The notes under the pieces were generated by a model that ran no database searches, was not told where the DNA came from, and saw only the letters and a program-made list of their open reading frames with translations. Positions 24,647 through 31,650 of a DNA stretch of 64,000 nt are shown in pieces. The DNA comes from Poriferisodalis sp965214215 (GTDB taxonomy: Bacteria > Actinomycetota > Acidimicrobiia > Acidimicrobiales > Poriferisodalaceae): the NCBI RefSeq assembly GCF_965214215.1, contig NZ_CBDCBD010000002.1, positions 62,001-126,000 of the forward strand. The letters are read 5' to 3'. A program made the position numbers and the translations under genes. How positions within the stretch are numbered: position 1 is the stretch's first letter; each line of letters opens with the position of its first letter.

Positions 24647-25288
24647 TCAGGCCGCGAAGGCGCTCGGGCAGAAGTCGTTCAGCACGCAATCATCGCAGGC
24701 TGGCTTGCGAGACGAACACACCCGGCGCCCGTGCAGGATCAGTCGCAGGCTGAAGTCGCCCCGTTCGTACTGGGGAATCATCGGGTTCAGTGCCAGCTCT
24801 ACCTTGACCGGGTCTTCTTCATCGGTAATGCCGAGGCGCCGCACCAAGCGGCCGACGTGGGTGTCGACGGGCAATCCGGGCAGGTCGAACGCCACCGAAC
24901 GGATCACATTGGCAGTCTTGCGGCCGACGCCGGGCAGCTTCACCAAGTCCTTCAGATTCGTCGGCACCTCGCCGCCGTGGTCGGCAAGCAAGTGGCGTGC
25001 CATGCCCTGCAGGTTGCGGGCTTTGCTGCGAAAGAAGCCGGTGGGGTGCACCAGTTCCTCGAGATCGGCGAGATCGGCCGATGCGAGTGCTTCGGCGTCG
25101 GGATACTTCGCGAACACGCCGGGAACGGTGGCATTGACGCGGGCATCGGTGCACTGCGCGGACAAGATCGTTGCGACCAGCAACTCGAACGGGTTGCGGT
25201 GCTCCAGCTCGCAGACGGCCTCGTACTCGTCTTTGAGCCGTTCATGCGTCCGCTGGGCGCGTCCCTTCGGCGATCGAGGCCTGGCCAT
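24647..25288 (-). CDS. nth: Endonuclease III
   Basis: 213 residues. DNA glycosylase/AP lyase for oxidised pyrimidines. Helix-hairpin-helix LVKLPGVGRKTANVI holds the catalytic Lys, LPVDTHVGRLVRRLG the catalytic Asp, and CSSRKPACDDCVLNDFC is the complete C-x6-C-x2-C-x5-C 4Fe-4S site. Nine nt after rlmN on the same strand. Confidence 0.95.
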   Translation of the reverse strand: MARPRSPKGRAQRTHERLKDEYEAVCELEHRNPFELLVATILSAQCTDARVNATVPGVFAKYPDAEALASADLADLEELVHPTGFFRSKARNLQGMARHLLADHGGEVPTNLKDLVKLPGVGRKTANVIRSVAFDLPGLPVDTHVGRLVRRLGITDEEDPVKVELALNPMIPQYERGDFSLRLILHGRRVCSSRKPACDDCVLNDFCPSAFAA

Positions 25289-25297
25289 GGCGAGTGT

Positions 25298-26428
25298 CTA
25301 GCGCTCCGCCCGAGCGCGTGCGCCGCGCGCAGGTCGGCTGCCCTTGCGAATCGATACCAGCTTGTCGGCACGCAATTGGCCGCAGGCGGCGTCGATCGAC
25401 GTTCCCCGGTTGACTCGCACGGTGGCGTTGACACCATGGGATGCGAGCTCGGCGGCAAAGTGTTCGATTCGCTCTCGCGGCGTCGGTTGGTGGACATATC
25501 CGGGCGTGGGATTGAGTGGGATGAGGTTGACGTGAGCCGCCAGCGGCCGGGCAAAGGCAGCCAGCTCCGCTGCGTCCCGATCGCTGTCGTTGACGCCCCC
25601 GATCATCGCCCATTCGAGGCTGATGCGCCGTCGCTTGGCGCGGCGATAGTCCGCAAGTGCGCGCGCCAGATCTCGCAGCGGGTACGTGCGATTGATCGGT
25701 GCGACACGGTTTCGCAGGCGATCGTTCGCCGCATGCAGCGAGACCGCAAGATTGACCGGCAGACCCGCCGCTGCTAAGCGCGCAATGCCCGGAACGACGC
25801 CGACGGTCGACACCGTGATATGCCGCGCTCCGATGCCCATGTCGTCGTGGAAGCGTTCCACCGCCGCCCACACCGCGTCGTAGTTGGCGAGTGGCTCGCC
25901 CATGCCCATGAACACGATGTTGACGGCTCTGCCGGGGGCGGCGTCGCTGTTGACGGCTCTGCCGGGGGCGGCCCGATCTGTGGAGCTGGCTTCCTGCAGT
26001 GTGCCAAGAACTTGTTCGACGATTTCGCCAACGCGCAGGTTCCGGTCGAAGCCCACCTGCCCGGTCGCGCAGAAACTGCACCCCATCGCGCAGCCCGCCT
26101 GGCTGCTGATGCACAGCGTGGTGCGATCGCGGTAGCGCATCAGCACCGACTCGACCAGGTGACCGTCACGCAGCGACCACAGGTGTTTCGTCGTGGTTCC
26201 CCGATCGGCCGACTGCGTACGGACGAGCGTCAAAGCCGGCGGCAGCAGTTCGCCGATAGCGCGGCGCAGGCTTTTGGGGACATTGGTGATCTCGGCCAGC
26301 GGTCGGCGTTGGACGTACAAGCCCTCCCACACCTGGTCCAGCCGGTACGCGGGCTCGCCCTCTAACAGCTCTCCGAAGTCTGCACGGCTGAGGTCTCCGA
26401 GCGAAGGGTCAGCGCCCAGATCTGCCAC
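25298..26428 (-). CDS. rlmN: 23S rRNA/tRNA adenine-C2 methyltransferase
   Basis: About 376 residues, radical SAM enzyme methylating A2503 of 23S rRNA and A37 of some tRNAs. Fe-S motif CAMGCSFCATG, then NIVFMGMGEPLANYD, and the C-terminal methyl-carrying Cys in RGTSIDAACGQLR. A 10-residue unit (AAPGRAVN plus two) is doubled just before NIVFMGMGEP, encoded by a 24-bp perfect repeat. The frame is open to TTG 26461, overlapping mshD; GTG 26428 is preferred. Start uncertain. Confidence 0.93.
   Translation of the reverse strand: MADLGADPSLGDLSRADFGELLEGEPAYRLDQVWEGLYVQRRPLAEITNVPKSLRRAIGELLPPALTLVRTQSADRGTTTKHLWSLRDGHLVESVLMRYRDRTTLCISSQAGCAMGCSFCATGQVGFDRNLRVGEIVEQVLGTLQEASSTDRAAPGRAVNSDAAPGRAVNIVFMGMGEPLANYDAVWAAVERFHDDMGIGARHITVSTVGVVPGIARLAAAGLPVNLAVSLHAANDRLRNRVAPINRTYPLRDLARALADYRRAKRRRISLEWAMIGGVNDSDRDAAELAAFARPLAAHVNLIPLNPTPGYVHQPTPRERIEHFAAELASHGVNATVRVNRGTSIDAACGQLRADKLVSIRKGSRPARGARARAER
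25919..25972 (-). repeat. 30-bp-period duplication inside rlmN
   Basis: Two identical 24-bp copies (25919-25942, 25949-25972). The period of 30 keeps the frame and adds 10 residues in a loop before the conserved GMGEP strand. Confidence 0.9.
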
Positions 26429-26442
26429 GTCCGCTCGATTCC

Positions 26443-27189
26443 CTACGAGCTCAGCGGGCAAGTGCCGGTGAACAGCCGACGAACCACGGCCACCTCCAAG
26501 CCGAGATCGAGGTACAGCGTGACCGCGGGCGTGTTATGGGCGTCGACATAGAGCATCGCTCGCGTCAGGCCCGCATCTGCAAGGTGTTCGTAGCCCGCCA
26601 GCGTGAGGGCCCGGCCGAGACCCCGACCGTGATATTGGGGGTCGACCGCGATGACGTACACCTCGCCGACTGGCGGGTCGTCATCCGCGTGCACCTTGGT
26701 CCAGCAGTAGGCGGCGATCCCGCCGTCGATCTCGTAGACCCGGAAGCCGTCGGCGTCGAACCATGGCTCGGCCTGGCGCTCGGCAACCTGGGCAAGAGTC
26801 CATCCGCCCTGCTCGCGGTGCCAGGAGAACGCACGGTTGTTGACCTCGACCCAGGCCTGCTCGTCCTGGCCCACCACGAACGAGCGCGTCTCGATGCCGC
26901 TGGGCTGATCCATCGGCAAGGACCGCTCCATGCGATAGAGGTCGCGCTCGACTGTCAGTCCGAGCTCGGCAAGCCCGCGCCCGAGTTCGGTCTCGGTCGG
27001 CGCAGAGTCTCCGCCGGCTGGCTCGCCGTGATCGGGATGATCGATCCAGACAGACACGGGCCCGACGACATCAGTGAGATGCAGGCGCAATGCCTCAACC
27101 AGCGCACCCGAAGGCCATTTTGAGGCATCGGACTCCGCGACCGCACCGTGCTGGTCTGTGCCGATCGAGATGACGGGATCGACACTCAC
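26443..27189 (-). CDS. mshD: Mycothiol synthase (GNAT acetyltransferase)
   Basis: 248 residues, two GNAT-like halves. Acetylates Cys-GlcN-Ins with acetyl-CoA, the last step of mycothiol synthesis. The C-terminal half carries the family marks EVNNRAFSWHREQGGW, EPWFDADGFRV, GEVYVIAVDPQYHGRGLGRA (acetyl-CoA loop) and AMLYVDAHNTPAVTLY. Strong marker of an actinomycete. GTG 27189 is 7 nt after TAGCCT, so it is preferred over TTG 27195. Divergent from a membrane-protein gene. Confidence 0.92.
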   Translation of the reverse strand: MSVDPVISIGTDQHGAVAESDASKWPSGALVEALRLHLTDVVGPVSVWIDHPDHGEPAGGDSAPTETELGRGLAELGLTVERDLYRMERSLPMDQPSGIETRSFVVGQDEQAWVEVNNRAFSWHREQGGWTLAQVAERQAEPWFDADGFRVYEIDGGIAAYCWTKVHADDDPPVGEVYVIAVDPQYHGRGLGRALTLAGYEHLADAGLTRAMLYVDAHNTPAVTLYLDLGLEVAVVRRLFTGTCPLSS

Positions 27190-27196
27190 CGGCAAG

Positions 27197-27202
27197 AGGC
27201 TA
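27197..27202 (-). promoter_or_regulatory. -10 box of mshD
   Basis: TAGCCT on minus, 7 nt before GTG 27189. Confidence 0.4.
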
Positions 27203-27280
27203 ATGCTGCACCGGCTCCGCCATCAGGCCGCCGTGACTGTCGCAGAGGCTGCGCCGCCGGGGGCGTGCGGACGCAGGTGC

Positions 27281-27286
27281 CACACT
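27281..27286 (+). promoter_or_regulatory. -10 box of membrane protein-menG
   Basis: CACACT, 6 nt before GTG 27293; same hexamer precedes the starts at 39233 and 47104. Confidence 0.35.
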
Positions 27287-27292
27287 TGTCCG

Positions 27293-27739
27293 GTGAATCA
27301 GATGCGGTGGCTCAACCGCAGCCAGCCCCAGACGCTCTTTAGCGCAGTGCTGCTTTGCTATTTCTCCGCCGCGCTGCTGCTGTTGTTCGGGACTCGCATC
27401 GATTCGCAGCTCGCGCGCGACGTCTTCGAGGGCATCGTCTCGCTCTTTGCCAACGACCGCACTGCAGACGATCTGGGCAACAGCATCGTGCCCCCAGCCC
27501 TCACCGTCCTGCTCGGCGGCGCCTACGTCGGAGGCGCCTTGGGGACGTCCAACGAGCGCCGTTGGGGCCACTGGCTGTGCACCGCGGCAGCTATCTACGC
27601 AGTCCTGGCGACCTTGTGGTGGGGTGCGAGCATGAACTTCCAGCTGGGCGTGATCTTGCGCCTGATGTTCGATGGGTTGTTGCTGGTGCTGCTGTTCCAT
27701 CCGATAAGCCGCAGTCACCGCCGCGTCTGGTTCCAGTGA
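27293..27739 (+). CDS. Four-helix membrane protein, function unknown
   Basis: 148 residues with four predicted membrane helices (LFSAVLLCYFSAALLLLFG; VPPALTVLLGGAYVGGAL; WLCTAAAIYAVLATLWWGAS; LRLMFDGLLLVLLFH). Not recognised. GTG 27293 (6 nt after CACACT) or ATG 27302. Its stop overlaps the menG start (GTGA), so it is co-translated with menaquinone synthesis. Confidence 0.65.
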   Translation: MNQMRWLNRSQPQTLFSAVLLCYFSAALLLLFGTRIDSQLARDVFEGIVSLFANDRTADDLGNSIVPPALTVLLGGAYVGGALGTSNERRWGHWLCTAAAIYAVLATLWWGASMNFQLGVILRLMFDGLLLVLLFHPISRSHRRVWFQ

Positions 27740-28449
27740 CCTGGCGCCTGCGCCGGCGGACACACTCTGCGCTGCCCAGCCCCGCAGAGAAGGCTCGGGC
27801 CGTGGAGGAGATGTTCGACGAGATCGCGCCCCGCTACGACTTGCTGAACCGGCTGCTGACGTTCCGCCTCGACACACGGTGGCGTCGCCGCGCCGTGGCG
27901 GCGCTCGGATTGCAGCCGGGCGAGACAGTCATCGACGTGGCCTGCGGCACCGGCGACCTGTGCAACGAGATCGAATCGGCAGGGCTGCGTCCCATCGGCG
28001 TGGACTTCTCCGCAGGCATGCTTGCGGCGGCTACCACCGGTGCCCCGCTGCTGCGATCAGATGCGCTCAGCCTCGGCGTGCGCGACGCTTCGCTCGACGG
28101 CGCCACGTGCGGCTTTGCGTTGCGGAACTTCGCCAGCCTCGGGCCGTTCTTCGCTGAGCTGTTCCGCGTGCTGCGGCCCGGCGCCCGGGTCGCGCTTCTC
28201 GAGGTCGCCGAACCTGCCAACCCGCTGCTGCGCTTCGGTCACCAGATGTACTTCGGCAAGGTGGTACCAGCAGTCGGCAGCCTGCTCAGCAGCCGGTCTG
28301 CGTACCGTTACCTGCCCGAGTCGGTGGCCTATCTGCCCGAGGTACCGGTGCTGTTGGCCCAGCTCGCGGAGGCAGGATTTCTCCACGTGGACCGGGAGGC
28401 GCTGAGCGGCGGCATTGCTCAGCTCATCACCGCAACGCGGGCCGGCTGA
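27736..28449 (+). CDS. menG: Demethylmenaquinone methyltransferase
   Basis: 237 residues, SAM-dependent class I methyltransferase of the UbiE/MenG family, last step of menaquinone synthesis. EEMFDEIAPRYDLLNRLLTF at the N terminus, motif I VIDVACGTGDL, later GATCGFALRNF and YRYLPESVAYLP. GTG 27736 overlaps the upstream stop (GTGA). menA lies 1.5 kb away on the other strand. Confidence 0.93.
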   Translation: MTWRLRRRTHSALPSPAEKARAVEEMFDEIAPRYDLLNRLLTFRLDTRWRRRAVAALGLQPGETVIDVACGTGDLCNEIESAGLRPIGVDFSAGMLAAATTGAPLLRSDALSLGVRDASLDGATCGFALRNFASLGPFFAELFRVLRPGARVALLEVAEPANPLLRFGHQMYFGKVVPAVGSLLSSRSAYRYLPESVAYLPEVPVLLAQLAEAGFLHVDREALSGGIAQLITATRAG

Positions 28450-28479
28450 GCTCGCAGGCGAGTAGCCACAGATGCCATA

Positions 28480-28558
28480 GCTGAGGAGGCGGCAGGAGAC
28501 TCTGCGACGTTGCGACCTGCTGGATCGCTGCAGCAGAGGTTCTTGCCGCCTCCTCAGC
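28480..28558. repeat. Long-loop inverted repeat between convergent genes
   Basis: GCTGAGGAGGCGGCA (28480-28494) and its perfect complement TGCCGCCTCCTCAGC (28544-28558), with a 49-nt loop that holds a further CTGCTG/CAGCAG hairpin. Sits between the menG and ybaK stops. May stop transcription in both directions; no T run, so not a classical terminator. Confidence 0.6.
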
Positions 28559-28566
28559 GGGCGTAC

Positions 28567-29067
28567 CTACCCGCTCAGTGCCCTGGCAAGATCCGGCACG
28601 ACTTCGGCCTCGGGGAGCTCCGCCAGCGAAGCGGGCGGGCACAAGATCTTGCAGTCGCGAGAGCCTCCGCCCACGATGACTTCATCGCAGTCCATCACCC
28701 GGCTGTCGATCCACACCGGAATGTCTGCGGGCAACCCGAAGGGCGTGACGCCGCCGATCAACATCCCGGTGCGCGCAATGGTCTCGTCGGCGTCGGCGAA
28801 CGATGCCTTGCGCGTGCCGAGCCTTCGCCGCACCACACCGTTCACATCGAGCCGCGTCGACGCCAGAACGACGCAGCACGCCATTGGCCGCTCGGCCGAC
28901 TTGCCCACAACGCAGATGGCATTGGCCGACGCATCCATCGAATAGCCGTAGCGCTCGCAGAATTGCGCTGTGTCGGCGAAGTCGGGATCGCACTCGACCA
29001 CTTCGTACTCCACGCCGAGCGCAACCAGATGATCCATGACCGCCCTCGAGCTCGCTTGTGTGCTCAT
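28567..29067 (-). CDS. ybaK: YbaK/EbsC-type aminoacyl-tRNA deacylase
   Basis: 166 residues, one YbaK/ProX editing domain, which hydrolyses mischarged tRNA such as Cys-tRNAPro. Conserved stretches: AICVVGKSAERPMACCVVLAS with the Lys of the active site, LIGGVTPFGLPADIPVWID and IVGGGSRDCKI. ATG 29067 is taken; the reading upstream overlaps menA and lacks similarity to the family. Confidence 0.85.
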   Translation of the reverse strand: MSTQASSRAVMDHLVALGVEYEVVECDPDFADTAQFCERYGYSMDASANAICVVGKSAERPMACCVVLASTRLDVNGVVRRRLGTRKASFADADETIARTGMLIGGVTPFGLPADIPVWIDSRVMDCDEVIVGGGSRDCKILCPPASLAELPEAEVVPDLARALSG

Positions 29068-29122
29068 CGGGACATCATGGCGGATCACGCCGGCTCGTTG
29101 ACGGGGCGCTGCAGGCCGAGAT

Positions 29123-30001
29123 TCAGGCACCCAGCGCCAAACCAACGGTGAGCAGCGCACCCACGACGATCTGCAGGCGACCGGTGCCAACCAGCACGCC
29201 CACCAGTGCGGGGCCGGTTGCCCCGCGCAGCACCGCTCGAACGGGCGCTATCGCCACCACCGCAGCGGCGACGCCCAGGATTGCCCACGGCCGCAGCAAG
29301 GTGAGGTACAGCGGCGAGAACACCACCAGGAACACCACCACGACGTACATCGCCCGCGTCGGTCGATCCCCCACTCGCACCGCCAGGGTCCGCTTGCCTG
29401 CCTGCTCATCGGTGGGCAGATCGCGCAGGTTGTTCGAGATGAGCAGCGCCACTGAGCCCAAGCCCACAGGTACCGAGGCCGCAATGCCCAACACAGTCAA
29501 CCGGGCGTCTTGGACGAACGCCGAACCTGCCGTTGCCACCAACCCGAAGAAGACGAACACGAACAGCTCGCCGAGACCCCGGTAGCCGTATGGGCGCCTG
29601 CCGCCGGTGTAGTACCAGGCGGCGAGCATCGATGCCCCGCCGGCTACCACAAGCCACCAAGAAACCGCGGCAGCCACCACCAGGCCGAATACTGCAGCAA
29701 CCCCGAAGGCTGCGAATGCCGCTGTTCGCACCGCAGCCGGAGTCGCAGCTCCTGAGGCCACCAGACGCTGGGGTCCCACCCGGGCCGCATCGGTACCCCG
29801 GACTCCGTCGCTGTAATCGTTGGCGTAGTTGACGGCGATCTGAATGCACAACGACACGATCAGCGCGAAGGCGGCTCGCCACCACACGATCGCTCCGTCA
29901 GCCGCCGCATCCGAAGCCGCCGTCCCGACAAAGGGAGGCACCAGCGAGGCCGGCCAGGTGCGAGGCCGAGATCCGGCCAGCCACGTGCGCACGCCGGTCA
30001 T
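29123..30001 (-). CDS. menA: 1,4-dihydroxy-2-naphthoate polyprenyltransferase
   Basis: 292 residues, UbiA-family integral membrane prenyltransferase of menaquinone synthesis with about eight helices. First Asp-rich motif NYANDYSDGVRGTD, second motif NNLRDLPTDEQAGKRTLAV. ATG 30001 overlaps the stop of the upstream thioesterase (ATGA). Confidence 0.93.
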   Translation of the reverse strand: MTGVRTWLAGSRPRTWPASLVPPFVGTAASDAAADGAIVWWRAAFALIVSLCIQIAVNYANDYSDGVRGTDAARVGPQRLVASGAATPAAVRTAAFAAFGVAAVFGLVVAAAVSWWLVVAGGASMLAAWYYTGGRRPYGYRGLGELFVFVFFGLVATAGSAFVQDARLTVLGIAASVPVGLGSVALLISNNLRDLPTDEQAGKRTLAVRVGDRPTRAMYVVVVFLVVFSPLYLTLLRPWAILGVAAAVVAIAPVRAVLRGATGPALVGVLVGTGRLQIVVGALLTVGLALGA

Positions 30002-30852
30002 TGCTGCGGCGAGCCCAAAGGACCGGTGATGCGGGTGATTGCGAAAGACTGGGTGCCTGTTGCCAGCAGTCCCCCATCGGCGGCATAGATGCGAACGATG
30101 CCGTTGCCGATGGCGTTGTGCACGGCGTCGGATTCGATGTCCAACAGCACCCAATCACTCTCGGCTTCACCAGAGATTCGCACGGTGTTGTCGAGGCTGG
30201 ATCCCCTGAAACCAGCATCGAGGCTGACGCGCATCCCGCTCGGCAGCAGGTCGGCCAGCGCCGTCAGGCCCGGACCCGTCGATGCGAGCGTGCCGTCGAG
30301 GCGAGCCCAGTAGCGAACGTGGCGCTCGCCCGGCTGCTGGCCGGCGAGCCGGATGTCAGCTTGGTCGGTGAACGAATCGCCGGTGATCGAGGTCGGTCCA
30401 CGTGGCTCGCACCGCTCGGGCGGCGGCACTTGTGGCGCAGTCGCCCACGTCTGGTCGATTCCCAGCTGCCGACCTCCGAGCGAAACGAGCGCACGGAGAA
30501 TGATGCGGCCGTCGGCGGCATCGGTGATCTCCGCGGACGCCTGAGTCATGCGGTTGCCGCTGGCGCCGATGTCGAGGGCGATGGCCGCGCAGCCGCCGAC
30601 CGGCAGCCGTGCCAGGTACTGGGCCGATGCAGCAGCCATCGGCCGGCCCGTGACGCTCTCGAGGGCCGCCACTGCGGCGGCGAGCGCGCACCCGCCATGC
30701 ATCGTTCCGGTGGCCCCTGCCACCTCATAGGTGACCGGCAGCAACCAGCGCAGTTCGGCGGCCGTCGATTGCAAGCCGAAGAACTGCGTGACGTCGGCCA
30801 GATGCGGGTCTTGGGGCGCCGCATCGGATGCGGCGGGGGCCACCTCGTTCAC
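29998..30852 (-). CDS. TesB-like double-hotdog acyl-CoA thioesterase
   Basis: 284 residues. Two hotdog halves: N-terminal TYEVAGATGTMHGGCALAAA and C-terminal LDNTVRISGEAESDWVLLD, IGNGIVRIYAADGGLLATGT. Probably hydrolyses an acyl-CoA. GTG start 8 nt after a TAGCTT box; coupled to menA, so it could act on DHNA-CoA, the step just before MenA. That assignment is from context only. Confidence 0.7.
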   Translation of the reverse strand: MNEVAPAASDAAPQDPHLADVTQFFGLQSTAAELRWLLPVTYEVAGATGTMHGGCALAAAVAALESVTGRPMAAASAQYLARLPVGGCAAIALDIGASGNRMTQASAEITDAADGRIILRALVSLGGRQLGIDQTWATAPQVPPPERCEPRGPTSITGDSFTDQADIRLAGQQPGERHVRYWARLDGTLASTGPGLTALADLLPSGMRVSLDAGFRGSSLDNTVRISGEAESDWVLLDIESDAVHNAIGNGIVRIYAADGGLLATGTQSFAITRITGPLGSPQQ

Positions 30853-30860
30853 GGTCTCGA

Positions 30861-30866
30861 AAGCTA
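30861..30866 (-). promoter_or_regulatory. -10 box of thioesterase-menA
   Basis: TAGCTT on minus, 8 nt before GTG 30852. Confidence 0.45.
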
Positions 30867-30968
30867 GGCGCGCGAGCTTGGTGGCTGAGGCTGGGAACGG
30901 ACTGGTGGCATCTGATGACGGAACGAACGAGTCCCCAGCTACGACGTGTGTGCCTGTGCGCGCTGTGG

Positions 30969-31565
30969 TCAGCCCGCTGCGGCCGCCCAGGGCGCGGATT
31001 CCTCGGCCCGGTAGTGGTCGGGGCGAATGCCGAAGGCCTCGATCATGCGGTGCCAGCCGCTCGCCGAAGCGAGCAGCGCGCCCAAACGCAGAATTTGCTG
31101 CTCATTGAAGTGGTCTGCGAGCCGGTCGTACAGCTCGGGCGGGATCACGCCCTTGTGCTCATAGCCCGAGAGACGATCGCACAACGCCAAGGCCGCCTTC
31201 CACGACTCGGGCAGGTCCGACGCCTCGTAGTCGGTCAATTGGGCGATGACTTCGTCGGTCAGTCCGGTGCGCACCAACGATGCGCTCTTGACCAGGCTTC
31301 AGTGGAAGCACTCGTTGCGGTTGGCCATGCGGATGCGGCACAGCTCGATCATGTGCCGGTCGAGCGCACCAAGATCCTCGTCGAGATGGCCGCCGTAGAC
31401 GGCCCCGACCCAGCCGAGGAACAGATCGATAGTGGTCTCGTCCGCGGCGAGCGTCCGGAACAGGTTGTCGTCGGTGTAGGCCTTTGCGTACCAGGTGTCC
31501 AAGCGGCGTTGCTGCTTGTCGTCCAGTTCGATCACCTTCGGCAAGTAGCCGTGCTCGTTCGCCAT
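30969..31565 (-). CDS. AhpD-like protein, candidate selenoprotein (CxxU)
   Basis: One frame of 199 codons is cut by a single TGA at 31301-31299 (codon 89). Before it: a carboxymuconolactone decarboxylase/AhpD-type helix pair ending IELCRIRMANRNECFH. After it, in the same frame: SLVKSASLVRTGLTDEVI and more typical AhpD-fold helices to TGA 30969. The TGA replaces the second Cys of CxxC, giving C-F-H-U. A hairpin that fits bacterial SECIS rules starts 3 nt downstream. The start ATG 31565 has GAGGGGGAG directly upstream. Alternatives: nonsense mutation or base-call error (TGC to TGA), or two separate polypeptides. No sel genes in the window. Confidence 0.6.
31264..31295 (-). promoter_or_regulatory. 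SECIS-like hairpin downstream of the in-frame UGA
   Basis: On the coding strand: lower stem CUGGU/ACCGG (5 bp, one G-U), a 5-nt bulge CAAGA on the 5' side, upper stem GCGCA/UGCGC (5 bp) closed by a U-G pair, apical loop CGUUG with G in second place. The loop starts 20 nt after the UGA. Known bacterial SECIS elements need a short stem with G among the first two loop bases at about 16-37 nt. Confidence 0.45.
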
Positions 31566-31650
31566 GACTCCCCCTCGACGGCCGCGGCTCGCTGGCAGGG
31601 ACGCTACCGCAGGGCCGCACCCTCAGCGCTTGTGGGACAGCCCAGCATGG

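Noticed and set aside
30969..31277. Separate 102-residue protein after the TGA
   Set aside because: It would start at an internal GTG in the same frame without ribosome-binding site, and together the two parts make one AhpD-like protein; treated as one gene.
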